A DNA stretch of 64,000 nucleotides. Source: Paenibacillus herberti (lineage in GTDB: Bacteria; Bacillota; Bacilli; Paenibacillales; Paenibacillaceae). The notes beneath the pieces were generated by a model that was given only the letters and a program-made list of their open reading frames with translations, did no database searches and was not told the DNA's origin. The position numbers were made by a program, and so were the translations under genes. The stretch lies in assembly GCF_002233675.1 (NCBI RefSeq), contig NZ_NMUQ01000001.1, forward strand, positions 444,680-508,679, in the 5' to 3' direction. This document shows positions 1 to 7,717 of the stretch, piece by piece (within the stretch, counting starts at the first letter, position 1; each line of letters opens with the position of its first letter).

Positions 1-1
1 G

Positions 2-1447
2 TATTTTCAGAAGCCGGCGGTAGAGGCTTGCGACTTCGATCCGTCCTACACCGGGCAGCCGGTTCCGCTCGGAGACGATCCGAAATACCGTTTGCTGCTG
101 AGTCTAGGCGCACAGGAGGGCAAGGTGCGGGATTGGGCGCGGGGGGAGCTAGAAAGCATTCAAGGCCAGCTGCCATGGAAGACTGCTGCAGGCGTTTTGG
201 AACAGCCGAGGGAAGTTCGATCGCCTGGCAAACAGCCTGAGTTAAGAGCGCTAGATCCTTATAACAGTGTATCGCAAGCAGATATTTTGAACCGGGATGA
301 TCCAGAAGTCCAGGAACGGTTGAGTCATACGTATTGGGTGAAGCTCTCGAAAGCGGAGCAGGACAAGCGCTATAATGAAATCGTGCAAGGAATGAAGCAG
401 GATGCAAAAGAAGAAGCCGATCATAGACGACGCGTGCAAAGCGGAATCGGCAATCCATTTATGGCGAATCTTGTTACAGGCGGATCAAATATGCTGGTTA
501 ATTCCATTGAAACCGCGGCGGTTGGATTACCAAGCACGATAGCTAAAAAGATTATGGGGCCGATGCCGGAAGGCTATGTGGATCCACTGGATGATCGCTA
601 TGGGAAGAGAGCGGGCGAACTGGCTGGAGAGGGAATTGGATTTCTGTTACCTTTCAGGTACGTCAAAATAGGGTCACCAACGTGGTTGGGTAAACTGAGC
701 CCCACTGCAGTGCGAACGACGACCTCGGGGGCGATTTACAGCAGCACAGCCGAGTTGTCTGATGCCGCGACAGATTTTCGCCAAGATGGCAGCCAGAGTA
801 TGGGCAAGCGATTGGGAAATGTGGCTATGGACTCGGCGCTTGCAGGAGCCGGGGATGTAGCTGGGCATGCGGGAGGCCGGATCGTCTCAGGGGTATTGAA
901 AAAGATTAACGTTAAACCAGCAGTTGAGTCTAACTTCAACACCCCAGGTACAAAACCTATTGTTGCGGCAAGTCCGCAAGAGCAGGTAGGATTTGCTAAG
1001 GTGGAAGGGCTTAGAGGGATTGAGGGAACGGGTTATACGATAATAAACATAAAAGAGATTTCTCTGTTATTAAAAACTGAACCGGACACAGCATTCTTCT
1101 GGTCAGGACGTACAAATGGTAAAGGAGGAGCAGATGTTGCAGAAGAAATTGCTAGATCTAATTCAGGGGTCACATTAGAATCTACAATTAAAGATAATAG
1201 TATTACAATGCCGGAATGGGATTTTAATAACCCAGGTTCAATTCAAGCTTGGGAAGATGTTTCAGCAGAATATGCGCGCCAGGTCAAAGGTGAGGTAAGA
1301 GCTGTAGTTGGGAAGGAACTTAGAATAGGTAACATATGGGAGAATATAGAATTGCCTCGATTGATCAAAAACCCTGAAATTACAAAAATCACTATTATTG
1401 ATCCAGAAGATGGAATTAAAAAGATAATATTTGAGAGGGATAGATAA
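2..1447 (+). CDS. Polymorphic toxin, C-terminal ADP-ribosyl cyclase-like domain (5' end outside window)
   Basis: The frame is open from the first bases of the window, so this is the 3' part of a longer gene; the TTG at 92 is only an internal codon. The middle part is unrecognised and has glycine-rich, possibly membrane-active stretches. The last ~130 residues look like a CD38/ADP-ribosyl cyclase domain. The motifs FFWS, TLES, AWEDVS and ENIELP occur in the order and rough spacing of the CD38 catalytic residues W125, E146, W189 and E226 (codons at 1100, 1178, 1250 and 1349). Such domains consume NAD+, and ADP-ribosyl cyclase domains are a known class of polymorphic-toxin tips. The last ~500 bases are visibly more AT-rich than the upstream part, as expected of an exchangeable toxin module. 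A small immunity-type gene follows after 1 base. The delivery system cannot be told because the N-terminus is missing. Confidence 0.7.
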   Translation, partial: YFQKPAVEACDFDPSYTGQPVPLGDDPKYRLLLSLGAQEGKVRDWARGELESIQGQLPWKTAAGVLEQPREVRSPGKQPELRALDPYNSVSQADILNRDDPEVQERLSHTYWVKLSKAEQDKRYNEIVQGMKQDAKEEADHRRRVQSGIGNPFMANLVTGGSNMLVNSIETAAVGLPSTIAKKIMGPMPEGYVDPLDDRYGKRAGELAGEGIGFLLPFRYVKIGSPTWLGKLSPTAVRTTTSGAIYSSTAELSDAATDFRQDGSQSMGKRLGNVAMDSALAGAGDVAGHAGGRIVSGVLKKINVKPAVESNFNTPGTKPIVAASPQEQVGFAKVEGLRGIEGTGYTIINIKEISLLLKTEPDTAFFWSGRTNGKGGADVAEEIARSNSGVTLESTIKDNSITMPEWDFNNPGSIQAWEDVSAEYARQVKGEVRAVVGKELRIGNIWENIELPRLIKNPEITKITIIDPEDGIKKIIFERDR

Positions 1448-1448
1448 A

Positions 1449-1676
1449 ATGAAAATTACAGGTACTATGTCGTATATCAAGGTAGAGATCGATGATAAGA
1501 TCGTTAAAATTAATGGGGAAATGATAGTTGGTGGATTTGTTGCGTTCAAAAAAAGTATTGGAAACTGGGAATCTCCATTTGAAAGTGAAAGTATCGATGA
1601 GAACATGAAGGAACAAATTATTAGAGATGTAGTAAATCAGACCAAGGATTCTCATATGGTTATTACTTTTGAATAA
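1449..1676 (+). CDS. Putative immunity protein for the upstream toxin (Imm74-like)
   Basis: A 75-residue acidic protein starts one base after the toxin stop codon. I chose the ATG giving MKITGTMSYIKVEID because GAGAGGGA lies just upstream; an earlier in-frame start would lie inside the toxin gene. The opening MKITGT, the short beta-rich pattern and the conserved-looking GEMIVGGFVAFKKSI stretch recall the Imm74 family of small immunity proteins, but that family call is from memory and moderate only. Position directly behind a toxin tip, tiny size and low GC all fit an immunity gene that protects the producer by binding the NAD-consuming domain in the cytoplasm. There is no signal peptide or membrane segment. 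Confidence 0.6.
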   Translation: MKITGTMSYIKVEIDDKIVKINGEMIVGGFVAFKKSIGNWESPFESESIDENMKEQIIRDVVNQTKDSHMVITFE

Positions 1677-1996
1677 TGAGCTGTTTCTTCGAGCGAGAGA
1701 AAATAGATAATACTGTAGTAGTTTTATTCCTACTCGAATTTTTTTCTAGACTTGCAGGCAAAATTGAATCCAGATTACCTTATAAATTTTTTGAACATCA
1801 TGGCTGGAGATAACAGTGTGAATCTATAAAGATATTGCAACTGGTGATGAGAGTTCTCGATCAAGTTGATTGTGCACTCACAACAGAAAAATTACCTGCG
1901 GTGCTTTAAGGTCTCCGAGATTTATCGACGCTAGGACGAAGATTTATAAACCTAGCCATACCCCACCTGCCTAACAAATACCTTGTTAGGTCACAC

Positions 1997-2034
1997 AAAG
2001 TTGCCTGCCCTTCCAAGGGCAGGCAACTTTTTTT
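1997..2034 (+). terminator. Rho-independent terminator
   Basis: A near-perfect hairpin with arms AAAGTTGCCTGCCC and GGGCAGGCAACTTT is followed by a T run. It has symmetrical A and T flanks, so it could act in both directions. Confidence 0.85.
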
Positions 2035-2099
2035 CCTGGTATATAGCCGATTAAGGCTATAATCTAGCCCCTTTAAGCCAATTTCATACCTTTTGTAGC

Positions 2100-2128
2100 T
2101 TCACAGCTTTAATGAAACATGCTATGAT
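2100..2128 (+). promoter_or_regulatory. Candidate sigma-A promoter upstream of the mutarotase gene
   Basis: TTCACA and TATGAT are separated by 17 bases, about 215 bases before the mutarotase start. The spacing is ideal, but the long leader leaves the assignment open. Confidence 0.35.
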
Positions 2129-2341
2129 GATGCTCGAATTTAGACCACCAGTTTTTTCCTTTCGACAGCTTGAAGTTTCGACTATCTGTTAAGAAATGAT
2201 CCTAATGAAGTTGTTGTTGCTATTCGCGGCAATAGTTTCGTAAGCGGTTCCACGATTGAAGCCATTCCGAAGTAAGCATGGTATGACATCGAGTTTTTCA
2301 GCCAGTTGTTCAAACTGATTTAACCGAGAGGAGATCAAAAA

Positions 2342-2668
2342 ATGACGACGAGCAACAAGTATGCCTGGACCTGGAAGGTCAAGCCGGAGCGCCTGGAAGA
2401 ATATGTAGAAATGCATCTTAACCCTTGGCAAGAAATTATGGAGGAGCACTCCAGAGCGGGAATCCGCAACTACTCGATTTTTCAGCAGGGCAATCAGTTC
2501 TTCTACTGCTTCGAATGTGATGATGTTGAAGGAGCATTCCGGATCATTGCGGAAAGCGAAGCCTGCGGACGTTGGAATGCGATTACTTCCACGATGGTGG
2601 AGGGCTCGTTCGATTTCAATGAGCCGCAGCCGATCGTACCTATGCGCGAAGTATTTTATCTAAAATAA
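2342..2668 (+). CDS. rhaM: L-rhamnose mutarotase
   Basis: This 108-residue protein belongs by pattern to the L-rhamnose mutarotase family (RhaM/RhaU, COG3254, a dimeric alpha/beta-barrel fold), which interconverts the alpha and beta anomers of L-rhamnose before isomerisation. The family pattern is visible: YAWTWKVKPERLEEYVEMH near the N-terminus, the central RNYSIF stretch, a conserved RWN motif and the terminal MREVFYLK, close to the usual EVFYL ending. Length is normal for the family. The start is fixed by GAGAGGAGATC just upstream of the ATG. No other rhamnose catabolic genes lie nearby, so it stands alone here; its physiological substrate may be rhamnose or a related deoxysugar. Confidence 0.85.
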   Translation: MTTSNKYAWTWKVKPERLEEYVEMHLNPWQEIMEEHSRAGIRNYSIFQQGNQFFYCFECDDVEGAFRIIAESEACGRWNAITSTMVEGSFDFNEPQPIVPMREVFYLK

Positions 2669-2874
2669 ATAAATCCAATTGACGGCTAATGGCCGCTTTC
2701 AGAAACATTTCCCTCCCTTGCCTGCCACTTCATAAGGTTTCGCAGTCCGGGCTGCTGTATACTAGTCGTTACCGAGGACGCAAGTTCGCGGTGTTGCAGC
2801 CCTATCACCCTTTTCCCAGAGCGTTTATGTGAGAGTGGGCGCGGATTAGGACCGGGCTGCAACCATAACCTTTT

Positions 2875-2913
2875 GTCTCCTCCTCTGCACTTGTGCGGGG
2901 GAGGACTTTTTTT
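2875..2913 (+). terminator. Rho-independent terminator
   Basis: The hairpin pairs TCCTCCTCTGCAC with GTGCGGGGGAGGA, including a few G-U pairs, and is followed by seven T residues. Confidence 0.7.
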
Positions 2914-2976
2914 GTTTTCAACACGGCCAGCACGGTCATCGCATCGGGCCATGCCGTAATGGATATATGGGGCTCC

Positions 2977-3005
2977 AGCTCCCGGCCTGCCGGGAGTTGT
3001 TTTTG
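2977..3005 (+). terminator. Rho-independent terminator or attenuator ahead of the vanR-like gene
   Basis: The stem CTCCCGG/CCGGGAG with a four-base loop is followed by TTGTTTTTG. It lies about 65 bases before the response-regulator start, so it could end an upstream transcript or attenuate a leader. Confidence 0.65.
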
Positions 3006-3069
3006 TCTTTCCGTATGTATTTTCCTTTTACCGCCGATTCTGGTAGAACAGAGAGAGGTGGTGAACTCC

Positions 3070-3765
3070 TTGATAAAAAAGACAACGATCCTCGTCGCGG
3101 ACGACGAGACCGAGATTGCAGACCTGGTTGAGCTGCATCTGAACAAAGAAGGTTTTCGAGTGGTGAAGGCTGCGAATGGCGAAGAGGCTCTGCGAGCTAT
3201 CCAGCTCCACACGATCGATCTGGCCATCCTGGATATTATGATGCCGGGAATGGATGGGATGGAGGTAACGCGGCGCATCCGCAGCGAGCATCCGATGCCG
3301 ATCATTATGCTGAGTGCCAAGACATCCGACTTCGACAAGATTTCGGGACTCGTTATCGGTGCAGATGATTATATGACAAAACCATTCAACCCAATGGAGC
3401 TGGTTGCAAGAGTGAACGCCCAGTTGCGACGCACGATGCTGTTGGCTCAGCAGTCCAAGGTGCCGGACAACATGATGGTCGAAGCAGCGGGGCTGGCGCT
3501 TAACCCTGAGCAGCGGAGTGCTGTTTTGTACGGTGAGCCCCTTGAACTGACGCCGAAGGAGTTCGACATCCTTTATTTACTCGCGAGCCATCCCAAAAAG
3601 GTGTTCAGTGCGGAAAATCTGTTCCAGCAGGTTTGGAAAGAGGATTATTACGAGGGAGGAAACACCGTGATGGTGCATATCCGAACTCTTCGCCGCAAGC
3701 TTGGTGATGACAAGGATAAGTGGATTAAAACCGTCTGGGGAGTGGGGTACAAGTTTAATGTCTAA
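3070..3765 (+). CDS. vanR: VanR-like OmpR-family response regulator
   Basis: This is a DNA-binding response regulator of 231 residues. An N-terminal receiver domain (about 1-120) shows the acidic pair in LVADDE, the phosphorylation site in LDIMMP (about D55), the conserved threonine/serine in MLSAKT and the lysine in TKPFNP. A C-terminal OmpR/PhoB winged helix (about 130-231) contains LTPKEFDILYLLA and ends VWGVGYKFNV. TTG at 3070 fits best behind AGGTGGTGA; the GTG at 3061 is the alternative. It overlaps the kinase gene by 8 bases. The following vanY- and vanZ-like genes make it the probable activator of a cell-wall response, as in VanRS systems, but the signal it senses is unknown. Confidence 0.85.
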   Translation: MIKKTTILVADDETEIADLVELHLNKEGFRVVKAANGEEALRAIQLHTIDLAILDIMMPGMDGMEVTRRIRSEHPMPIIMLSAKTSDFDKISGLVIGADDYMTKPFNPMELVARVNAQLRRTMLLAQQSKVPDNMMVEAAGLALNPEQRSAVLYGEPLELTPKEFDILYLLASHPKKVFSAENLFQQVWKEDYYEGGNTVMVHIRTLRRKLGDDKDKWIKTVWGVGYKFNV

Positions 3766-4900
3766 AGGAATGAGAAGTTTTCGTGCCCGCATGATTTTGC
3801 TGCTTGGACTCAGTATGCTTTTTTCTGGCATTGTGACCTACGCTCTTTACAAGGCGCTGCAATTTTATTATTTGTCCGATGTTCGATATGAAGATGATAC
3901 GTTAGCGAACTTGCGTCATTTTATTCGTAGCATAGGTGATTTGAATTTCTTTTTAATTATCTACGTACCGCTGACGATAGCTTTTTTCTACTTGCTTATG
4001 GCACCGTATGTCTCCTATTTCAAAAAAATATCTGCAAGCATTAGGCGGCTAGCTGAAGGTGATTTCACCAGCCGCATCGAGATCCGCTCTCGTGATGAGT
4101 TTCAGTCGATTGCCGAGGATATCAACCTCACAAGCGAGAAGCTCAAGCAGGCGGTAGAAAGAGGCGATTTCGCCGAGAGCAGCAAGGATCAGCTCGTGCT
4201 GAATCTGGCCCATGATTTGCGGACTCCGCTCACCTCTGTAATCGGCTACTTGGATTATGTGCTGAATGATAAGGATCTTTCGCCGGAAAAGTCCCGCCAT
4301 TATACGACCATTGCCTACGCCAAAGCACATCGGCTGGAGACGCTTATCAACGAGCTTTTTGAGGTGACGCAGTTGAATTACGGGCTGCTGCCGATTGAGG
4401 CGGAAGAGCTGGATTTGGCGGAGCTACTTGCCCAATTGAGCGAGGAGATGTATCCGGTCTTTGATAAAAATGGTCTGACTGCCAGGCTTGATTTGTTCCA
4501 GCCGCTGCGGGTTCAGGGCAATGGTGAGCTGTTAGCACGCGTCTTCGAGAACTTGGCTATGAATGCCGCACGTTACGGCCGGGATGGCCGATATGTCGAG
4601 ATCCGCTGCTTGCTTGAAGGCGAAGAAGCAGTTGTTCAATTCATTAATTACGGCAGTAGTATTTCACCAGAGGATCAGCCGCATCTGTTCGAAATGTTTT
4701 ATACCGGAGACAAGGCTCGTCAGAGTGATTCCGGTGGCACTGGAATCGGTTTATTTATCGCCAAAAACATTGTGGAGCGGCATCAGGGCACGATTTCGGC
4801 TTACAGCGATGTTATCCGAACTTGCTTTGAGGTGAGGTTGCCTTTGCGGATGCGGTTGAAGGAGGATGGCTCCGGAGCGGCTTCCGCTGCAAAACTTTAA
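3758..4900 (+). CDS. vanS: VanS-like sensor histidine kinase
   Basis: This membrane histidine kinase has 380 residues. Two hydrophobic segments (about 12-35 and 63-85) enclose a very short external loop. A HAMP linker (about 85-135) includes the typical RLAEGDFTSRI stretch. The HisKA domain carries LNLAHDLRTPLTSV with H152 as phosphate acceptor, and the ATPase domain has an N-box ENLAMNAARYG and a G-box SGGTGIGLFIAKN. The small sensor loop is like that of VanS proteins thought to sense glycopeptides or lipid II-linked signals. The ATG overlapping the end of vanR has GGAGTGGGG upstream; ATG 3770 is an alternative. About 90 bases separate it from the vanY-like gene, so that gene may have its own regulated promoter. 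Confidence 0.85.
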   Translation: MSKGMRSFRARMILLLGLSMLFSGIVTYALYKALQFYYLSDVRYEDDTLANLRHFIRSIGDLNFFLIIYVPLTIAFFYLLMAPYVSYFKKISASIRRLAEGDFTSRIEIRSRDEFQSIAEDINLTSEKLKQAVERGDFAESSKDQLVLNLAHDLRTPLTSVIGYLDYVLNDKDLSPEKSRHYTTIAYAKAHRLETLINELFEVTQLNYGLLPIEAEELDLAELLAQLSEEMYPVFDKNGLTARLDLFQPLRVQGNGELLARVFENLAMNAARYGRDGRYVEIRCLLEGEEAVVQFINYGSSISPEDQPHLFEMFYTGDKARQSDSGGTGIGLFIAKNIVERHQGTISAYSDVIRTCFEVRLPLRMRLKEDGSGAASAAKL

Positions 4901-4987
4901 AAAAAGTTTAAGTTTACCCTGAGATTGTTTTTAGCTTTTTTCTATACTCTTATTTTATCGAAGGACGATAGCAGGAGGATGGAAGCT

Positions 4988-5848
4988 ATGGACAAACGCT
5001 TGATTTGGATCGCGATCACGGCATTGCTGACATATGGAGTTTTGATGGGCAAGCCTTGGGAGACGAGCGGTCAGCCGCTTACAGGGGCCAACAAGTCCGA
5101 GCTTCAGAAACGGCAGACGAAGGTTAAACAGGAGCAGGTTCATCAAGGGAATCTGGTTCTCGTGAACTTAGACAATCCGGTGTCCGAAAGCGTTACGAAG
5201 GATAACATTATGCTTGCTGAACGTTTCAAAAAGACAACTATTGCAATGGCCGACCAGGACCTCCGGATTTCAGAGCGAACAGCGGAGCCCCTTTTGGAGA
5301 TGATGGAAGCTGCGCGCAAGGACGGCGTGGGGGATTTTATTATCAACAGCGGTTATCGAACTCTTGCGGAGCAAGAGAAGCTGTATGTGGAGCAGGGGAC
5401 GGAGCTTGCAATGCCCGCCGGACGGAGCGAACATAATCTTGGGTTATCGGTAGACATCGGGTCCTTATCGGGCAAGATGAACGTCACGAAGGAAGGCCGC
5501 TGGCTGCAGGAGAACGCCTGGAAATATGGTTTTATTTTGCGCTACCCGGAAGGGAAAACGGATGTTACAGGTATACAGTACGAGCCCTGGCACTTCCGCT
5601 ACGTTGGATTGCCCCACAGCGCCGTCATGCAGCAGCAGGATATGGTGCTTGAAGAGTACCTAGACTATCTCAAGCAAACGAAGTCTATTAAGACAACGGT
5701 GGATGGTAAAACCTATCAAATTGAATATTATGAGGTACAAGTGCAGACCGAAATTCCGCTGCCGATAAACCGGAGCTACGAACTTTCGGGCAACAATAGG
5801 GATGGCATCATCGTTACGATATCCATGGAAGGAGGCGCAACCAGATGA
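4988..5848 (+). CDS. vanY: VanY-like D-alanyl-D-alanine carboxypeptidase (M15B)
   Basis: This is a membrane-anchored zinc D,D-carboxypeptidase that removes the terminal D-Ala from peptidoglycan precursors. An N-terminal hydrophobic anchor (about 5-20) is followed by a linker and the peptidase domain. Visible signatures are SGYRTLAEQ, the zinc motif SEHNLGLSVDIG (His and Asp ligands) and EPWHFRYVG with the third ligand. The start ATG at 4988 is placed 9 bases after GCAGGAGG; an in-frame ATG at 4979 is too close to that site. Its stop overlaps the vanZ-like start as ATGA. In enterococcal VanA/VanB systems VanY lowers the amount of glycopeptide target. Without ligase genes here its effect could be modest resistance or ordinary wall maturation. 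Confidence 0.85.
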   Translation: MDKRLIWIAITALLTYGVLMGKPWETSGQPLTGANKSELQKRQTKVKQEQVHQGNLVLVNLDNPVSESVTKDNIMLAERFKKTTIAMADQDLRISERTAEPLLEMMEAARKDGVGDFIINSGYRTLAEQEKLYVEQGTELAMPAGRSEHNLGLSVDIGSLSGKMNVTKEGRWLQENAWKYGFILRYPEGKTDVTGIQYEPWHFRYVGLPHSAVMQQQDMVLEEYLDYLKQTKSIKTTVDGKTYQIEYYEVQVQTEIPLPINRSYELSGNNRDGIIVTISMEGGATR

Positions 5849-6450
5849 AAAATATAAACGGCATGAATAACAGCGCCTCTGGCAGCCTTTCGAATTCACT
5901 TTTTGTGCAAAGTCACGACGCGGAAACAAGAGGCGGATCTAGGAAAGCCCCTGTTCTCATCCGCAGTCGGTGGGTAGCTTACTCGGCCCGTTTTCTGATC
6001 CTGCTGTATGCTTGTTTTCTCATTAAAGCTATATTGTTCAAGTTTGGCTCCAGTGATAGTGGATTCCTCTGGAACCAGCTTCAAACTAGCTTGAGCGACC
6101 CTCATCTCGTGAAGGATCGAATGCAAGCGGGCAATCTGGAGCCATTCCGACAAATGAAAAGTGATCTCAGGTATGGGTCTGTTAATGGATATACCAACTT
6201 GTTCGGCAATATAGCCATCTTTGTTCCGTTTGGGTTTCTGATGGGTTTGCTGACGTTCAAAAGAAATTTCCCATTACTTGCAGGAGCGGTGCTTTGCTTC
6301 GGCACAAGCTTGGCGCTGGAGAGTGCACAGCTATTGTTCTCGATTGGGCAGTTTGATGTAGATGACCTGATTTTGAATACTTCAGGTGGCTTGGCAGGGC
6401 TGATAATAGTCGTTGTGCTCAGCTGGATGTTCAAAAGCTCGGCAAAATAA
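5845..6450 (+). CDS. vanZ: VanZ-like membrane protein
   Basis: This 201-residue membrane protein fits the VanZ family. It has several hydrophobic helices, one at about 45-65 and three closely spaced ones from about 115 to the end. The family-type motifs NLFGNIAIFVPFGFLMG and the later DVDDLILNTSGG, with its conserved acidic/Asn pattern, are clear. VanZ proteins are linked to reduced binding of teicoplanin and other lipo(glyco)peptides by an uncertain mechanism. The gene is translationally coupled to vanY through an ATGA overlap and is followed by a strong bidirectional terminator, so vanY-vanZ is the end of this operon. The N-terminal ~40 residues are polar and variable. Confidence 0.8.
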   Translation: MKNINGMNNSASGSLSNSLFVQSHDAETRGGSRKAPVLIRSRWVAYSARFLILLYACFLIKAILFKFGSSDSGFLWNQLQTSLSDPHLVKDRMQAGNLEPFRQMKSDLRYGSVNGYTNLFGNIAIFVPFGFLMGLLTFKRNFPLLAGAVLCFGTSLALESAQLLFSIGQFDVDDLILNTSGGLAGLIIVVVLSWMFKSSAK

Positions 6451-6484
6451 AATGGTGTCCCCTCGGTGGGACACCATTTTATTT
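6448..6484. terminator. Bidirectional terminator
   Basis: The hairpin AAAATGGTGTCCC/GGGACACCATTTT lies between the convergent vanZ-like and rpn-like genes, with A and T flanks suited to both strands. Confidence 0.9.
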
Positions 6485-6489
6485 AATAT

Positions 6490-7374
6490 TTATGAACGGT
6501 TACGCAAGTCTGTGATCTGAGCCTCGCTTAAGCCGCTTGCTGCGGCAATGACGGAAGTATCCAGTCCCATTTTCAACATATTCAACGCAATTTCAATCGC
6601 TTTTTTCTTTTCTCCCTCTGCCATGCCCTTCTCGATGCCTTTTTCGATGCCCTCTGCCATGCCCTTCTCCGTAGCCCATTGAATCATGGAAGCTTCGTCA
6701 TGCAAATACTTTTGACGCTCCTCATATTTTCTACGTGCTTCGTGATCCTGGCTCAAAAACTCCAGCGTGTCCATTGCCTTTTTCAAGGTGGGCTCATTCA
6801 TTTTCAATACCTCCCAATTAGCCTTGTCGGCTCCTTTCAAAAACAGTAACCAATTAATAAGGCCGCCTTCGAGTGAAATAGATTCTTCATTCAACTTGGA
6901 CAATTCCATAAAATGAACTTCGATATCGTCCGTCAGCTCGAGCCCGGTTTCATCTTCCCTTAAATGAAAAATATTATGATATCGATTATTTGCAATAAAC
7001 GAGTAATTTAAAATGTTTATGGTTACGCACTTCTTTAGCTCTGTATAGGATTGTCCTTCTTGAAGCTGGCTGGAATATCGTTTGCTCCAATAAAAAAGAG
7101 TACGTTTTTCAATGTCATATTTGTTAAACAGCTGCATCTCAACATTGATTAGTTTGCCCTCTGTCGTTCGAGCCCAGATATCAAAAATAGATTGTTTATC
7201 GAGTGGAGCATCTTTGTCGGTGTAAGGATTCAGTAGCACAATTTCCGTTAGCGGGGCTTCGCCTGATTCTGCAAACGTTCGATTCAGAAATGCGAGCAGC
7301 ACATCTTTATTTTCTTCGCTGCCAAAAATCCGTTTGAACACAAAATCATTTTTCGGGTCGAGCAAATCCGCCAT
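6490..7374 (-). CDS. Rpn-family PD-(D/E)XK nuclease / putative transposase
   Basis: This is a 294-residue member of the Rpn (PDDEXK_2) family, DNA endonucleases that promote recombination and have recently been linked to phage defence in E. coli. The opening MADLLDPKNDFVFKRIFGS is characteristic. The catalytic core appears as FDIWARTTEGKLINVEMQL, giving the D ... E-x-Q arrangement usual in this family. The C-terminal third is charged and contains degenerate KGMAEG/EKG repeats (about residues 240-260), which vary in number between relatives. It stands alone, converging on vanZ. Only a weak ribosome binding site precedes the ATG. These genes often occur in many scattered copies per Paenibacillus-type genome, so mobility or defence are both possible. 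Confidence 0.8.
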   Translation of the reverse strand: MADLLDPKNDFVFKRIFGSEENKDVLLAFLNRTFAESGEAPLTEIVLLNPYTDKDAPLDKQSIFDIWARTTEGKLINVEMQLFNKYDIEKRTLFYWSKRYSSQLQEGQSYTELKKCVTINILNYSFIANNRYHNIFHLREDETGLELTDDIEVHFMELSKLNEESISLEGGLINWLLFLKGADKANWEVLKMNEPTLKKAMDTLEFLSQDHEARRKYEERQKYLHDEASMIQWATEKGMAEGIEKGIEKGMAEGEKKKAIEIALNMLKMGLDTSVIAAASGLSEAQITDLRNRS

Positions 7375-7717
7375 AGGAAAATCAGCTCCAGCCTTTTTGT
7401 TATTAGTATAACATGAGCAAAGAACGACATTGAAGCAAAGGCCGGAGTTTAATAAGGGGGAAAGGCCGGATTGACTTCATAAGATCAGTTGTACATTTTT
7501 CTTCCAACCTTCCCCGCTTTCGGTGTCTATACGCCGGAAGCTTTTTTTGCTAATGTAGGGAGGATGGTCTGAGGTTGATGGCAGAAGGATTCTGCCACTT
7601 CTTTTGCGAATTTCGGAAAAATATTCTATTACTAACTTTTTTATATTTATTTAATCGCACCCGCAACTTTCCGCAGCCTGGCTGCGTCAGTGACGGTGCA
7701 AGAGAGGGGGAACCTTC
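7375..7717. other. Intergenic region upstream of the ECF sigma operon
   Basis: I see no gene here. The stretch separates the divergent rpn-like and sigma genes and contains an AT-rich block near 7620-7650 and a candidate ECF-type promoter near 7506. Nothing else stands out. Confidence 0.5.
7506..7527 (+). promoter_or_regulatory. Candidate ECF-type (autoregulatory) promoter
   Basis: AAC and GTCT are separated by 16 bases, resembling the AAC/CGTC elements used by SigW/SigX-type factors. It lies upstream of the ECF sigma operon. The -10 lacks the leading C, so this is tentative. Confidence 0.3.

Larger units (their letters stand above)
1677..2341. other. Gene-poor stretch with hairpins and a possible gene remnant
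   Basis: No intact gene is seen here. A weak hairpin followed by T residues lies near 1714-1747. A 21-base inverted repeat, CCTAACAA/TTGTTAGG, spans 1970-1990, directly before a strong terminator hairpin. From 2174 to 2275 one frame reads about 33 residues ending in VVVAIRGNSFVSGSTIEA-type sequence and a stop. It looks protein-like but has no start codon, so it may be the 3' remnant of a lost gene. A promoter-like TTCACA/TATGAT pair precedes it. Confidence 0.4.
2669..3069. other. Intergenic region with paired terminators and a structured segment
   Basis: There is no convincing gene. Between 2740 and 2870 the sequence is rich in short complementary segments; the clearest is GTTGCAGCCC (near 2792) pairing perfectly with GGGCTGCAAC (near 2856). 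A strong hairpin and T run follow at once. That arrangement, structured segment then terminator, would suit a small non-coding RNA of 150-200 bases, but I cannot match it to a known family such as 6S, SRP RNA or a riboswitch. A second terminator lies just before the vanR-like gene. Confidence 0.4.

Noticed and set aside
2893-3069. N-terminal extension of the vanR-like protein
   Set aside because: The open frame upstream crosses a terminator hairpin and does not look like receiver-domain sequence; a good ribosome binding site lies just before 3061-3070.
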